In this document: positions 32,574 to 58,023 of the stretch, piece after piece | Position numbering within the stretch: the stretch's first letter is position 1 | Layout: every line of letters starts with the position of its first letter | Assembly: GCA_037893245.1 (NCBI GenBank) | Contig: JBAIAA010000019.1 | Location: 806,001 to 870,000 of the forward strand | Source: Crossaster papposus | Lineage: Eukaryota > Echinodermata > Asteroidea > Velatida > Solasteridae | Direction: 5' to 3' | DNA: 64,000 bases | Program-made: the position numbers and the translations under genes | The notes under the pieces: model-generated | Databases searched by the model: none | Told to the model about the DNA's origin: nothing | The model's input: only the letters and a program-made list of their open reading frames with translations

Positions 32574-32632
32574 TTTGGAGTCGAAAATGCCGTTTAAGTG
32601 TCATGGTTAGTGTGGGTCGGCCGCCATTTTCC
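32563..32632 (-). promoter_or_regulatory. YY1-like core promoter motif and two upstream ORFs
   Basis: On the minus strand GGAAAATGGCGGCC (32619-32632) matches the YY1 element (AAnATGGCGGC) often found just inside transcription starts of TATA-less genes. Its ATG opens a 6-codon upstream ORF (32607-32627). A second upstream ATG (32602-32604) opens a 13-codon ORF whose stop overlaps the main start at 32571-32573. Both could lower translation of the main frame. The transcription start itself is not visible. Confidence 0.45.
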
Positions 32633-32639
32633 ATTCTTA

Positions 32640-33848
32640 AATACGTTCTCTAATATATCCTCGGCCCCCGGAACGCTGGATTTAGAGTCGTAGGGGGGAC
32701 ATGTCCATGATGTCCGCCATAGAATTATAACATGCTTATGTATGTTTTGCCCATCGAAACCTCCATCGTTATATCCCCCATCATCGTAATTAAAACAACA
32801 TCAGTTATACCAGTGTGTATTTCAAGATTGGAACCTTTTTCATAAAAAAATGACACCATAAAGTGCGTTCCTTCTCGCGGATTCTGATCCGTCGTTCACC
32901 TTAATTTTTCGTGCATTTTGCATGCACAGAGCATAGTACTATATCACACGTACATACGTACGTACGTACGAAGTCGACTAAAGGTCACGTGCACAATCGC
33001 AGTGTTCTTATTGGTCAATTAATCATGATCCAATTACAATCTCGAAAATACTTTATAAACAGATTGTTTTTAAACGGATAGCAGATACTGTTCTTTTAAA
33101 AACGTTTACGTCACACCCTAGATATCGTGCCGGTAAAGGAAATATGAGTGTAGATATTATTTGTAAGACAGGGAATAATTTGTAAATGTTACTTCCATTG
33201 GACTATATAAAAATAGGGACGATTGTTACGTGTAGTGATCCGTGCTAGTGCTACAACATGATCAACGGTTGGGGGACGGTGGGGTGGGGGGGGGGGGGGG
33301 GGGGGGGGACTCCCAATCCAATAGGTGGGGATTGTCACGGGGATGACTGGCATCATGATCAAAAGGTGATCTACACCAAGACATCATCGCCTTAAACAGT
33401 TCACTGGAAAATCGCGTACTTTTATCAATTCAGTGTAGTGTACACAATTTCCCTCAGTCGCATTTAGAGCCCCGATCGACTCAGGCTCGAAGTTGCCGAC
33501 AGGGAAAATATTGGGTGGGGGGGGGGGGGGGAATCCCCCCACCCCTGGTCGCTACGCCCCTGACTATCAGATATGTTTAACAAAACTGTTTACATATTGA
33601 TGAGGCAGCCGTACTTTTTAGGTGTGGCACCCTGTGAAAAACAATCAAATTGAATTTATAATTGTCTGGCATTGTACTTGTACTTGTTATGAGCCTTCGT
33701 CAAGGTGTTCGTCACAGCGTGGCCACTCATCTTACAAATTATCTTGTTATAACAGGTACCTTGTATTATCTCAGTAATGAAAAAAAAGGACTCAGGACCT
33801 ATTTTGTCCTCGTTATAAGCATCATGTTGTAACCCTAACCCCCTAGGC
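32640..33848. other. Upstream region of the DDT gene; no gene seen
   Basis: It contains poly-G runs at 33286-33308 and 33517-33531, ACGTACGTACGTACGTACG near 32955 and a fragment of the 81-bp family at 33830-33848. No coding frame of interest on either strand. Confidence 0.5.
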
Positions 33849-34575
33849 CAGGGGGGGGCGGAGGGGGGGCCCAACAAAGTGCGCCACCAACGTTGAAATG
33901 TATCTCATTCGTTCTTCCACGCTCATGAGCCACACATCTCACACAGTAAATACGTACAGATCGCTACCGCGAAGCGCCCCATTGAAACACGTACAAATTT
34001 GCTCCGTGTATCGCTCTCCGAATTCAGTGATTCATGCAACGTCCGCAAAGCCAGGTACACAGGCACGATCTACACGAATTTGTTTTGGGGCGATGTCATT
34101 TTCTGCCATTTTCGTTCGAAAACAACACGATAAAACGCAAGGGGTTCACAGGCAGATTTTTTTTAAAATTCAGTATATCACTGCTACATCCTTTTTAAAC
34201 GTATCCATGGAAAAAAGTGAGTGGGTTCGAAGCACGATTTTTCACAATTTATCGATTATTTTTGCCCTTTTTAGGGGAGGTATTTGTCAACGTCGTTTTA
34301 GTATTTGTGCACAATCTCTACGTGCATCAACGGTACGTCAACGCTTAATTTTTTCGACTGCTTTTTTTATTTTCAATACAATTTTTGTCATTGGATGATA
34401 AAAATTAAGGTAAATAACAACCTTTTACAACTACAAAAGACAAGATGTTAAGATTGGATGCCAAAAACTCTTGATTTTTTGCGTGAGAAAATTGTTCCCC
34501 CCTATTTTGAGAATGGACGGTACGTCAGCGTTGCGCAATCACAGTCTCGAAGGGCCCCCCCTCCGCCCCCCCCTG
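33849..34575. mobile_element. hAT-like non-autonomous element with 8-bp duplication CCCTAGGC
   Basis: The ends are CAGGGGGGGGCGGAGGGGGG and CCCCTCCGCCCCCCCCTG. The flanks 33841-33848 and 34576-34583 are both CCCTAGGC, an exact 8-bp duplication. CAGGGG ends and 8-bp duplications are typical of hAT elements. The 166-codon frame inside (33898-34398) has no recognisable domain. The target is a fragment of the 81-bp telomere-like family. Confidence 0.85.
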
Positions 34576-34583
34576 CCCTAGGC

Positions 34584-35389
34584 CTTACTTTGGGCTAAAG
34601 AACTGCGTACTACAGAATACTACTTAGTATTTTGTAGCATTGGGTCTCTCTGACTGATGATTGGGTGTGTACTGACAGAGTACAGATACTGCCAACTACA
34701 AAGTACTAACAGTGGCAATACAGGTCAGTAATACTTACCTGGCAAAAAATGCAGTAGTCCAGCCTTGACCCATTGCTGTGTCCCAAGTACAATTTTTGCT
34801 GTAGAGTTTAGAACACCTTACACAGCATACATGGGCCATGCACACTCAGCAAGCAGAGGGACACAATGCTAAAAAGTACCGTAATTAATTAATAGAGGGC
34901 TGCGTAATATACGGGTGCACTAGCCTAATTCAAACCCCAATGAAAAGAGTGTAAAATCAACAACGTTCAGGTCCAAGTTCAGGCGCCGATCCGGGGGGGG
35001 GGGGGGGGGCCGGGGACCGCGGGGGCACGTGCCCCCCGGGTGGAAAGAGGGAGAGGTTAGAGAAAAGGAAGGGAGCCTGAGGAAGATCGAATCGGAGGAT
35101 CTGCTGTGTCTAATTTTTGGCATAATATAATACTGACAAAAAGGGTTATCAATCCATGGAACCCCAGTTTGCGACCCACACCCGTTCAATTTCTCCATGC
35201 ACATATGAAGCCCTCTCAGGGTCTCTACTCGCAGCGGGAGAGCGAGGCCGGACATTGGTGTTATCCGCAGAGGACAACCTGAACCCGCCTGGCGTGCATC
35301 TATCCGCTTGTTGTTGGTATCAGAGGTGGCTCCGTAAAATCGTCCGGTGATCAGAATTACGGTCAAGTTTGGTAGAATCATGGAGGAAT
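34584..35389. other. Intergenic DNA, no supported gene
   Basis: It contains a poly-G run (34997-35010) and GC-rich sequence around 35000-35040. The open frame 34920-35537 on the minus strand is of mixed composition, runs into a MITE and resembles no family I know. Confidence 0.4.
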
Positions 35390-35787
35390 AAGAGCAGGAT
35401 ACACCGTTGGTAATTGCTTGAATTATCACGAATAAGTGGATTTGGTGTGTTGTATTTGAGAGTAAATATCTTAACTGACCACTCAGAAGTTTAATACAAA
35501 AAAGCATAATAAATGACTTGATAATTTCGTCGGGCATTTTTTAAAATTATATTTAATTCAACTTTTTCTGAATATTTACAGGTTTATCTAGCAGTCACTT
35601 TGACGGATGCGTATAATAATTATTTACATGTACTTTCAAAAAAGTAAGACATTTCTAAACCAGTTCGTGCCAGGATTATTTTAAAATCACCGTTTTTGGC
35701 CTTGCTCGTGACATTATGCGTCATCCGTTTTAAATCTCTCGGGGGAAAAACTTTGCGAGTATATACGTCCTCCGGCGTGAACTGGTT
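35390..35787. mobile_element. Adjacent degraded MITEs of two families
   Basis: 35390-35656 is a diverged AAGGTAGGATACACC element (GGTAATTGCTTGAATTATCA and later TTTGACGGATGCG). 35657-35787 is a short internally deleted CCAGTTCGTGCC...GGCGTGAACTGG element. Confidence 0.6.
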
Positions 35788-36469
35788 TATTCGGTAGTAC
35801 AAATTTTATATCTGCAAATTTGTACAATGTTTACAATGAATTTAATTAATGGAAAAATGGTATACGTATGTACTTTTATTATAAGGGTTATACTAGGATA
35901 TCGTTTGTTGTGACCTGACACAAGTCGACATACATTTAAGTTTTTGACATATACATAATTTACATTGGTACAAAAAAGGGTACGTGGAACTTTGTTATAA
36001 CAAACATCTAGTACATGTACAGTGTATAATGATTTTCCGCCGGTCTATCAAGATGGCGTCAGGTCTCTTTAAATAGCGCCCTCTTGCTGCCTAAATCTAT
36101 AAAAAAAAAAAACAGGTGGTGGAAATATGACTAATTTGCATAAATCGTTAATCCTATTATATTATTATAATTTTTTTTTCGAAAAGTTTATTTTGGTGAA
36201 TCTACTTACACATCCTTACTTCAATAACATTTTTCAAAGCTTGTAAGTGACTGAATAATTATCAAAATATAGTAATGGTCAAAAATGCCTATTGAAATTA
36301 GTCATATTTCCACCACTTGGATTTTTGGAGATTTTGAGTACCGGGTATGTCATTCTAGGGACCTTATAGAAGTGCACTGTGGTGAAAAATATTCTATTGC
36401 AATTTGTGTGAGGTCAACAAAACCAAATTAAGTATTTTTCTGTACTAGTTATAGCAGTGTTTAGTTTAG

Positions 36470-37193
36470 CGGCGTTGTACCTGTACTACATATTTTATAG
36501 TAAATACCGTTTAACTGACCTGTCTGAAGTTTTACAATCGTGGATGCTGAGAAAAGCAAGAAAAACGACGTTCTTTTTTTAAACCCGCGCTGGGCAGTTG
36601 ATCTTATGTTCTAATGAAGGGCTTGGGTGCAGGAGGACTGCAACTGTACTTCCAAGATCTCAATTAGTTGAGAATGAATTTGAACAAAGAAATTGGCAAG
36701 GCAGGACTCGAACCTGCGACCTCCGGAATACCGGACCGGCGGTCTACCATCTGAGCCATCTTGCCCTATGTTGGCGCTGGCGGTCTCCCAAATTGTTAGT
36801 ATCGATTTTTCGGAAAATATACAGGATATTTAGTGCAATTTATTTGCTGGATGCCTATAATCAATTTACTTTCAAATAAGTAGGATGTTCCCTAATAATT
36901 TGGTACTATGGTAGTAAATTTTGTTGATATCTGCAAATGATGTATCCTACCTTTAACCAGTTCGCGCCGGATGACGTATATAAACGCAAAGTTTTCCCCA
37001 AATTCAAAACGGATGACGCATAAACACGCCAAGTTCAAGTTCGAAAATCTCTGTCAGCAGCGAGCAAGGCCGGAAATGCAAGGGGGTGTGCTACCCGGCA
37101 CTATCGGCCTGAACACGCTTCGGATCGAGTTTCGTTAAAAAATAATCCTGCCCCTCGGCTCGGTGATGTTAAAATAATCCTGGCGCGAACTGG
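36470..37193. mobile_element. AAGGTAGGATACACCA MITE interrupted by a SINE, then a CCAGTTCGCGCC MITE
   Basis: 36470-36600 and 36795-36953 are two parts of one MITE, split by a tRNA-derived SINE on the minus strand (~36605-36790; B box GGTTCGAGTCC at ~36710, A box TGGCTCAGATGG). 36957-37193 is a full TTAA-flanked MITE with CCAGTTCGCGCCGGA ends. Confidence 0.7.
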
Positions 37194-37307
37194 TTAAAGT
37201 GTACGATAAGTGAATTGGGTTAGGTTACAGTACGGGAACAAAGGGAAACACAATAGGGGATCCTCAGTCATTATGTAATACATGACTGTGTGCACTGTAG
37301 TTTTGGT

Positions 37308-51894
<14,587 letters not shown>

Positions 51895-51940
51895 CCTGCA
51901 TCTATAGACAAGTACACAAACACAATTCCATCTGTGACCT

Positions 51941-52437
51941 GGGACCAATTTCACGGAGCTGCTAAGCACAAAAATTTGCTTAGCATGACAATTTGTCCTT
52001 GGCAAAAATAAGGTTACAGACCAAATTTTCACCTGTTCTTTATTGTTCTGGATTGATAATCAGCCTTTCATTGTGCTTAGCATGAAAAACACGTATAATT
52101 TTGGCTGGTAACCTGTTTTTAATGAGCAAGACTTTTTTGTGCTAAGCAAATTTTTGTGCTTAGCAGCTCTATAAAATTGGCCCCAGGGACCAACTTCACG
52201 AAGCTGCTAAGCACAACAATTTGCTTAGCACAAAAAAGTCTTGCTCGTTAAAAACAGGTTACCAGCCAATATTCTACGTGTTTTTCATGCTAAGCAAAAA
52301 AACAGTCGATTATCAATCACAAACAGTAAAGATCAGGTGAAAATATTGTCTGTAATTAACCTTGTTTTTGCCAAGGACACATTTTCATGCTAAGCAAATT
52401 TTTGTGCTTAGCATAGCAGCTCTGTGAAATTGGCCCC
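51941..52437. mobile_element. Two tandem GGGACCAATTTCACG-type MITEs
   Basis: 51941-52184 and 52186-52437 are full copies with inverted ends, placed side by side just upstream of the UBE2T start. Confidence 0.8.
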
Positions 52438-52439
52438 AG

Positions 52440-53228
52440 TTCAAACGAAACCCGGACAAAGTCGAACAATGTGTTTTATTATAATGTACTTGTAAAGTTA
52501 TTTCAAGGTGGATTTTACAATTTTGAGGTTCTGGGTTTTTCTGAATCACAAACTATTAACAATCTCCCCAAAATTGAACTCAATTTGTCACCCAGAACTT
52601 GTGTAATTTGTATCGATTTTGTGAAACAATTGTGTATAGAAATAATACACTTTCTGACATTCAAAGCTGTTTATTTCATGATTTAGGTTGTATAGGTTTT
52701 ATCACTACACGTTAATCCTTCCCCCAGGGGAGATCAGGGGTTGGGGGGGGGGGGGGGTACATGTGTAAATGATACATCATTTTAAAGCTAAGAACCTAGA
52801 GAATTTGAGAGAGAGAAAAAAAAATGGAAAAAAAATGGAGCAGGTCACATTTATTTGTAGTTTTTATTTTTAATATTGCTACTGTAGGATGCAAAAAAAA
52901 GTAGTACATGTATAATTATAGGGCAAGAGTGGGTATATACGACCGGAGGGGGGGGGGGAGAATTCAACCACAGTTATTTTTAACGAAACTCGATCCGAGG
53001 CAGGTTCAGGCCGATGCGATGGTACCGGCATGGTACCAGGAAGCACACTGCAGTGCACACCCATGACATTTCCGGCCTTGCTTATAGTATAGCTGCTGAC
53101 CGACTTTTCCAGTTTCGCTTGTGGCGTGTTTTAATATGCGTCATCCGTTTTGAATCTCTGAAAAACTGTGCGTTTAATATAGTAATAGTATACATATACG
53201 TATACATATATACGTCTCCCGGCGTGAA
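52440..53228. mobile_element. GAAACCCGGACAAAGTC element and a diverged TTAA-type MITE
   Basis: 52440-52850 is the inverted relative of 8375-8795. 52735-52757 is a poly-G run. 52970-53228 is a CCAGTTCGCGCC-family MITE lacking its left end. Confidence 0.6.
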
Positions 53229-53230
53229 CT

Positions 53231-53478
53231 GGGGCCAATTTCACGGAGCTGCTAAGCACAAAAATTTGCTTAGCAGAAAAAAGTCTTGCTCATTAAAAAC
53301 AAGTTATCAGCCAAAATTCTACGTATTTTTCATGCTAAGCCTAAGCAAAAACCAGCTGATTATCAATCAAAAACAATAAAGATCACGTGAAAATTTAGTC
53401 TGTAACCTTGTTTTTACCAAGGACAAATTTTCATGCTAAGCAAATTGTTGTGCTTAGCAGCTCCGTGAAATTGGCCCC
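53231..53478. mobile_element. GGGGCCAATTTCACG-type MITE
   Basis: Full copy with ends GGGGCCAATTTCACGGAGCT and AGCTCCGTGAAATTGGCCCC. Confidence 0.85.
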
Positions 53479-54026
53479 TGGCCCTGGTTTAAGAAACAAG
53501 CGTGGAAATCACGCACCCCGTGCATGCCGTGCGGCGCCAAATAGTGCGTTAATTTACGGCTGTTTGCCATATTATTACAAGACCATACACATGTCTATGG
53601 TTTGTCCATAGAGCAAGGCATGGTGCATTAAGATTTTGAAAGCTCTTTAAGATAAAATCATTGATCAATGAATTATACAACTTCCAACTACTACATGTAC
53701 TTTGAAAATTGATGATTCTTCTTACCTGTCTTCTGTACTGTGCGCCACTAGGATAAACATGTAAACCCCGAGTCAAACGAGGGCGCACTACGATTTTAAA
53801 AAAAGCTTGCACACTGCAGCTATCGATGACGCCTTGGACCAAGACTAGCTGCAGTCTTGAAGTTAAGTAAACATTAACAACAGCTGCTGCTGTTTTGCGC
53901 AAATTGAACACGTGGCATGGCAAACTGACATTTTCTTTCGACAACGTACGTTGGTGGAACTGGAAGACTAGAGTCTGAAGAGAAGACTGCTGTCCTTCAT
54001 TAAAATAATTGACTTTCTGTTGAATA

Positions 54027-54248
54027 ATGTCGGAATCTGATGAATATGACCATTATAATTATGACCCACCAATGCGTAGTGGAGGCGCCGGCGGAAAAGG
54101 GCGGACGAAACGTGAAGCGGTGGATAAGCAACTGTCGAATGAAAACAAACAACACGGAACCAAAGATGCCAGAAAGGTGGAACAACAGATCACGAATGCA
54201 GAGACGAAACAGAAGGAGAAGATGAAGAAACAAAACAGCAAGGACTAA
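54027..54248 (+). CDS. NUPR1: NUPR1/p8-like stress-response nuclear protein
   Basis: This is a complete 73-residue frame. The N-terminal part is acidic and Tyr rich (SESDEYDHYNYDPP), followed by GGAGGKGRTKREAVDKQ and a basic helix with RKVEQQITNAETKQKEKMKK. NUPR1 family members share the D-x-Y...Y acidic start, the GRKGRTKREA signature and the ERKL..KLQNSERKKR tail. Vertebrate NUPR1 is an 80-odd residue, disordered, HMG-like chromatin cofactor induced by stress. The length and order of parts fit well. The coding region has no intron. An AACCAG|GTGAGG donor follows the stop by ~35 bases, suggesting a 3'UTR intron. The start is the first ATG and precedes the acidic block. Confidence 0.88.
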   Translation: MSESDEYDHYNYDPPMRSGGAGGKGRTKREAVDKQLSNENKQHGTKDARKVEQQITNAETKQKEKMKKQNSKD

Positions 54249-54329
54249 CGCTCAGTATAGAGAGGAGTTATAGTGAAAACCAGGTGAGGTATAGACGGCA
54301 GTTAAAACCCGGACCTCCCGGACCCTAGT

Positions 54330-55204
54330 CCAAGGTGTTTCACGGTAGGCCGTTGCTATTCTTAATTTTTACGTGACCGTAATCCAACGTACTTTTACTC
54401 CTTCTATTCTTACGTGAGTTCCGGTAGCGCATGCGCAGTCCCTAGTTAAATGTATACAGTCCCTAGTTCAGTAGTTGTTCGTATACAGTCCCTAGTTTTT
54501 CGTATACACGACTTTTATACCTTTTTCTATAAGACCCTATCTATTCTAGATGAGAATATTAACCAATAATTTTAGTTAATAAAAAAAGGTTACGTAATGA
54601 AATAATACCAAAAACAATGGAATTAACTTATTACACATACATACAATAATAACCTATTCCTATTATTACCTACTGAACACTACAAACTTAGCTATTGCCG
54701 TTGTTAGTATTATAGTTTGCTTTTATGAAAAAATGTCAAAATTTGAATACGAATGAAATGTAATGTGAATTTTTCACTATGTTTGCACAAAAATCGAAAT
54801 TCCATCTCGCGATCGTTTAAATAATTACATATTATGGTCAAAAAAGTGCATTTTGGACTAAATACCACAATTTAACATCGACTATATAGTATATTGCCCA
54901 AAAAAAATTTCCTGGGTGGTCTTCATACGTTCCGCGCGTATTGAGTTTCCCTTGTCTGTGTCGGGAACCAGTTAAATCACGTAAGAATAGAAAAAGTACG
55001 TAGGGTTACGGTCACGTAAGAATAGCAACAGCGTTCACGGTAATATGCGCCATCTTGTTCCTGGGGCAAATTGAACACGCGTTGCTAGACGCGCGCGCAT
55101 TTTAGAATGAACGCATGATGACTTGGAAGCGCAAAAGTTACACAGCAACGCGTGTAAATTTGCCCCGTGAACAAGATGGCGCATATTATTACCGTGAAAC
55201 ACCT
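54330..55204. mobile_element. Fold-back element downstream of NUPR1
   Basis: The outer ends AAGGTGTTTCACGGTA and TACCGTGAAACACCTT are inverted. A second inverted pair (GTTGCTATTCTTA..TACGTGACCGTAA and TTACGGTCACGTAAGAATAGCAAC) and a third hairpin (CGCCATCTTGTTC..AACGCGTTGC type, 55047-55190) lie within. Non-coding. Confidence 0.75.
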
Positions 55205-55251
55205 TATATTTTGGATCCTGCATCTCATTTAAATTGGTCCTATTATATATT

Positions 55252-55733
55252 CACCGCGACAACACACCGCGACAACACACCGCGACAACACACCGCGACA
55301 ACACACCGCGACAACACACCGCGACAACACACCGCGACAACACACCGCGACAACACACCGCGACAACACACCGCGACAACACACCGCGACAACACACCGC
55401 GACAACACACCGCGACAACACACCGCGACAACACACCGCGACAACACACCGCGACAACACACCGCGACAACACACCGCGACAACACACCGCGACAACACA
55501 CCGCGACAACACACCGCGTCAACACACCGCGACAACACACCGCGACAACACACCGCGACAACACACCGCGACAACACACCGCGACAACACACCGCGACAA
55601 CACACCGCGACAACACACCGCGACAACACACCGCGACAACACACCGCGACAACACACCGCGACAACACACCGCGACAACACACCGCGACAACACACCGCG
55701 ACAACACACCGCGACAACACACCGCGACAATCT
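55252..55733. repeat. 13-bp minisatellite (ACCGCGACAACAC)
   Basis: About 37 units, almost all identical (one ACCGCGTCAACAC at ~55516). Such homogeneity suggests recent expansion. It sits between the fold-back element and the acceptor-like site at 55770. Confidence 0.97.
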
Positions 55734-55770
55734 TCTAATTTCCTTGCATTTTTTTTCACAGAAATGTTGT

Positions 55771-56040
55771 GGCCAGGATCTACCGATTGCTTGTTACATA
55801 TATCGGGGGATGAAGTATCAACATCTAACATTGCTGGGATCCAACACTACCAACTCCAGTGACTCTTCATCGCTCATATTAATTACAAATCAGAAATACT
55901 TTTATGTATGCCAGTATGATAAAACAACAAGGTATTGGACACTTTATATAATAATTGTACAGAAATCTGAATGTGTCTACAATTTAAAAGCTGATGTCAG
56001 CAACCATATACCTTGTGAAGTTTGATTTCGCTGTGTGAAA
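55771..56040 (+). other. Possible 3'UTR exon of the NUPR1-like gene
   Basis: A strong acceptor (long T run then cacag, ~55770) follows the 13-bp minisatellite and faces the donor near 54283. The downstream sequence is AT-rich, unlike the nearby MITEs, and has no recognisable coding content. Reading it as the last non-coding exon of NUPR1 is an inference. No certain poly-A signal was identified. Confidence 0.3.
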
Positions 56041-56122
56041 ATGTTTTTAAATATGCAACTCCAACAAACTTTGCAGCCAATGTTTTGTCATGTTTGTGAA
56101 ATCAATATTGCTGCATGCTAAA

Positions 56123-56473
56123 AGGTAGGATACGCCATTGGTAATTGCCCGAGTTATCACAAATGGGTGGATTTGAGGGGTTGTATTTTATAGTAAATAT
56201 CGTTTAACTGACTTATCTGAAGTTTTATAATTATGGATGCCGAAAAAAAAGGGTTCGTTTTCAACCGGCGTCCTGCAGTTGTTTTTGCGATTGCCTTCCG
56301 GCGATCATATTTTGTTTAAATAAAATTCCATTTTTCGGAACAATTACAGGAATATCTAGCGCAATGATTTTGCTGGATGCTTGGAATCATTATTTACTTT
56401 CAAATAAGTAAGATATTTCTTAATAATTTGGTAGTAATTTTTTTGGGATATAATGGTGTATCCTACCTTTAAC
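56123..56473. mobile_element. AAGGTAGGATACGCCA-type MITE
   Basis: Full-length copy with ends AAAGGTAGGATACGCCATTG and AATGGTGTATCCTACCTTT. Confidence 0.8.
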
Positions 56474-56759
56474 CCTAACTACATGTACTACAAGCCCATC
56501 AAACTCCAACTGCAGGTTTTGGCAGGTTGGGTACCAAACATTAGCCACTTGTTGTTTGACTTCGTTTGACTCATCAGTACCAAAAGCCCAGGGAGACCCT
56601 GTTGATGAGGTCTGTGAGGTTCAGGGCATAAATACATGAGACTTGTAAAAATATTGGAGTTCCTGGGAATGCACAGACATTTATTCGTGAGTGATCTCAG
56701 GCTGGTCACAGCTCGGTTCCTGGTCAACTGTAAGTGTGATAAGTTAGTTTGCGGTAACA

Positions 56760-57040
56760 CCAAGTGTGATGTGTACACACCCTGTGTGTCCCCATTCAAA
56801 CACAGCCCAACACACAGAACCAATGGCTAGTCATTATACAGCCCTGATCCTGAACACTGAGCATAGACAGTAGACCCATCTGTACCAAGTCAATCAAACT
56901 TCAACAAGTTGGAGTTTGGCAGGTTTAGTACCGTTAGGCTCAGTACCAATCATTCTTGAACTTGTGTGCAGTTGTTAAAGTTTGTTTAATAGGTTTGGTA
57001 CGTTTTCTAGTGCCAGAGCTATAGGGGGTTTAGGTTAAGA
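56760..57040 (-). repeat. Second copy of the 24780-25470 composite repeat
   Basis: It shares CCCAACACACAGAACCAATG, GACCCATCTGTACCAAGTCA and GGAGTTTGGCAGGTTTAGTA, then one degenerate 81-bp unit. No coding content. Confidence 0.7.
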
Positions 57041-58023
57041 TTTTCTTGCTTTCTTCAAATTAAATTTACACTACATGTACATTGATCAAACAAAGCATTT
57101 TAGTTGCATTTCAAAAAACATAAACCAGAATTAATTATATCTTGAGCGTGTGTGTACAAAAAACAAATTGTCAGTTTTCTTCATGGTTGTGGTCAATTTA
57201 TTGTTTTGACAGGTTTTATGTATTTTATTGAAACACTAACCCTAACCATCCCAAATTCTCTTAGCAAATTGCAAGATTTTGCAATTTAGAAAACCACCAT
57301 GGACATATCTCCTGTAATCTGGAAAAACCTAGTAAGTCAAATTTTGGTGCAAATTGAGTTAGACCCATATTTGGACTTACTAGGTTTTTTCCCTTCAGTT
57401 AAAAATGTTAAAGTGCGTAAAACTTTCCCCGAAAGTCGCGAATATTGACGTCAATATTCACGACTTTCCTCAAAAGTCGCGAATATTGACGTCAATATTC
57501 ACGACTTTCCTCAAAAGTCGCGAATATTGACGTCAAATTTCGCGACTTGCACCCAAAGTCGCAAATATTTTGACGCGATTTTTTTTCCAGCATGCTAGGT
57601 TTTGGCTAGTCTTGCTCCAAGACCGAGTTTTTATTTGTCCGGGGCGCGCCGTCTCTTCAACAATCATCCATACTCCGAAAACGGGCTTATTGAGGGCGCC
57701 CTCGATTGTCACGAGAGATCAGTGGATTTGTTTCAAGGTCGGAAACAAATCTCGTGAACTGCACTTAAAGGTAGGATACACCATTTGCAGATATCAACAA
57801 TATTTAATACCGAATTATTAAGAAATATCTTACTTATTTGAAGGTAAATTATGATTCTAGGCATCCACCAAAATGATCGCGCTAGATATCCTGTAATTAT
57901 TCCGAAAAATATAATTTTTCGGAATATAATCGCGATCGCCGGACGGCGGTTGAAAACAAACGCAGTTTTTCGTGATTTTCTCGCCATCCATAAATTATTG
58001 TAAAACGTCAAACAGGTCAGTTA

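Noticed and set aside
33898-34398. A 166-codon plus-strand frame as a transposase
   Set aside because: No DDE, BED or hAT-dimerisation motifs; it lies within a short non-autonomous hAT-like element.
34920-35537. A 205-codon minus-strand frame
   Set aside because: It mixes MITE sequence, a poly-G translation (Pro run) and unrecognised sequence.
36690-36770. Functional tRNA gene on the minus strand
   Set aside because: The B box is good, but the anticodon stem and acceptor pairing are imperfect, and five relatives with the same 3' flank show it is a SINE family.
53549-53944. A 131-codon minus-strand frame next to NUPR1
   Set aside because: Mixed composition, no family resemblance and no exon-like borders.
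55115-56025. Frames with NTPRQHTATTHRD and CVVAVCCRGVLSR repeats
   Set aside because: Translations of a 13-bp minisatellite in an inferred UTR intron.
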